Shown here: in pieces, positions 63,017 to 64,000 of the stretch
How the letters are laid out: every line of letters begins with the position of its first letter
Position numbering within the stretch: position 1 is the first letter of the stretch
Source: Ornithinibacillus salinisoli
Lineage (GTDB): Bacteria; Bacillota; Bacilli; Bacillales; Amphibacillaceae
NCBI RefSeq assembly: GCF_042682545.1
Contig: NZ_JBHUHQ010000015.1
Length of the DNA stretch: 64,000 nucleotides
Direction: 5' to 3' (one strand)
The notes under the pieces: generated by a model
What the model saw: only the letters and a program-made list of their open reading frames with translations
Database searches by the model: none
What the model was told of the DNA's origin: nothing
Position numbers and translations under genes: made by a program

Positions 63017-64000
63017 ATGAAAAACATACATGTGGCAATTATCGGTATTGGTGCCATTGCAGAAGCAGTTCATTTAAAATATTTACAGGAAAATGAACAT
63101 GTCATTGTAAACGCATTAGTAGATATGGACTTGGAACGAGCAATAGCTGTCGCAAAAAAGCATGATATTCCATATGCTTTTCAAACAATCGATGAAATGT
63201 TTGCACAAACACATGTTGATGCCGTACTGATTTGTACGCCAAATGCTACACATATTCCGATTGCGAAAAAAGCTGCTGAGCAAGGAATCCATGTGTTCAT
63301 AGAAAAGCCAATTGGCACGAATTTAGAAGAAGTGGAAGGATATTTAACGTTAGCAAAAGAAAAAAATGTGATCACAATGGTTGGAATGACCCATCGTTTT
63401 CGTCGAGATGTACGTATTATCAAGGAATACATCGATAACAATACCTTTGGCAACCTGTATTATGCGAAAGCAAAATTGTTCCGAGGCCGTGGCACTCCGA
63501 AAGGTTGGTTTACGAATAAAGAACTGGCTGGTGGAGGAGCATTAATGGATATCGGTGTCCATGTGTTAGACCTTGCTTGGTGGTTAATGGGGAAACAAGA
63601 TGTTCAATCGATCAGTGGACAGACGATAACGGGATTAGGGAACTACGAAACAAAATATGTATCTGCTTGGACATCGAAAAATAAACAGTTAAATGCGGGT
63701 CAAGTCATGGATGTTGATGATTTTGCTTCTGCTTATATTCGGTTCAAGAATGGTGCTGTTATCAATTTGGAAATTGCTTGGGCAATCCATGGTGAACAGG
63801 ATGAAGGGATTCAATTGGAGCTGCTAGGAGAACAAGGTGGTGCAAGGTTAACACCATTAACGATTTATAAGGAGGAAAATGGTATTCAAACCGAAGTTTC
63901 GCCAACATATGTTGACGGGGATACATTTAAGGAAGAAATAAATCACTTTGTGCATTGTGTTCGTACGAAAGAGCAACCGTTAATTGACGGTGAACAAGGT
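63017..64000 (+). CDS. Gfo/Idh/MocA family oxidoreductase, 3' end missing
   Basis: AAGGGGTTG lies before ATG 63017, and the frame stays open to the window end (328 codons). The N-terminal NAD(P) site is VAIIGIGAIAEAVHLKY, followed by LICTPNATHIPIA and the family motif EKPIGTN with the catalytic Lys. The second domain has GGGALMDIGVHVLDLAWW. These enzymes oxidise or reduce sugars and inositols at a ring hydroxyl. With the FAD enzyme upstream it gives the cluster two redox steps on sugars. It starts after a terminator, so it may begin a further unit. Confidence 0.88.
   Translation, partial: MKNIHVAIIGIGAIAEAVHLKYLQENEHVIVNALVDMDLERAIAVAKKHDIPYAFQTIDEMFAQTHVDAVLICTPNATHIPIAKKAAEQGIHVFIEKPIGTNLEEVEGYLTLAKEKNVITMVGMTHRFRRDVRIIKEYIDNNTFGNLYYAKAKLFRGRGTPKGWFTNKELAGGGALMDIGVHVLDLAWWLMGKQDVQSISGQTITGLGNYETKYVSAWTSKNKQLNAGQVMDVDDFASAYIRFKNGAVINLEIAWAIHGEQDEGIQLELLGEQGGARLTPLTIYKEENGIQTEVSPTYVDGDTFKEEINHFVHCVRTKEQPLIDGEQG

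Noticed and set aside
1..64000. rRNA, tRNA, riboswitch, prophage or defence genes
   Set aside because: None could be supported. No tRNA-like folds or rRNA segments were recognised, nor any riboswitch leader, integrase or restriction gene.

Overview
The window looks like chromosomal DNA of a low-GC Gram-positive bacterium of the family Bacillaceae. Supporting signs are AT-rich sequence, strong AGGAGG ribosome sites, frequent TTG and GTG starts, wall teichoic acid genes (TagO/A/D/B/F/G/H types), LytR-CpsA-Psr ligases, the small Bacillus proteins DUF1659, DUF2922 and YvrJ, and cell-wall-binding (CWB2) repeats. A TRAP transporter and several S-layer-type wall proteins would fit a marine or halotolerant genus such as Oceanobacillus, Virgibacillus or Gracilibacillus, but the genus cannot be fixed from this sequence alone.

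Bases 1-38650 form a cell-envelope region. It opens with the end of a glucosaminidase autolysin and an asparagine-synthase-like protein. Next comes a surface-glycan block (3466-11696): coiled-coil proteins, three glycosyltransferase-like proteins, one ABC-2 permease and an unusual fused tandem ABC ATPase. A teichoic acid block follows (11853-25466): tagO, ugd, tagD, a tagB-like gene, a GT2/glycerophosphotransferase fusion, a second glycerophosphotransferase, tagG, tagH and tagA. Three LCP ligases that would attach the polymers to peptidoglycan lie among them on the minus strand. Then come a GH18/SH3/CWB2 surface protein, a decayed subtilase-CWB2 gene, an OatA-like acyltransferase, two tiny paired genes, a 1223-residue repeat protein with an M14 peptidase domain, and a TSUP permease.

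Bases 38900-47800 hold a plus-strand sulfate-ester unit: a GntR/UTRA regulator, a cytosolic sulfatase, a formylglycine-generating enzyme that would activate it, a three-part TRAP importer, a LysR regulator and glycerol kinase. A glycerophosphodiesterase and an esterase follow after a repeat-filled gap.

Bases 49800-64000 hold a carbohydrate catabolic cluster, all on the plus strand: ROK kinase, cytosolic GHL10-type hydrolase, DUF4127, FAD oxidoreductase, ABC sugar importer (no ATPase), YesL-like protein, NanE epimerase, secreted GHL10-type hydrolase, RpiR regulator, and a Gfo/Idh/MocA oxidoreductase cut by the window edge. The substrate is not known; NanE and ROK point to an amino sugar, and the two redox enzymes suggest that oxidation is part of the pathway.

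The least explained signals are three intergenic arrays with a 20-21 bp period and GAGCG-like cores (47943, 59968, 62784), a 20-bp perfect inverted repeat at 55214 whose centre recurs at 16796, the tandem ATPase with coiled-coil partners, and a repeat domain shared by two different wall hydrolases.
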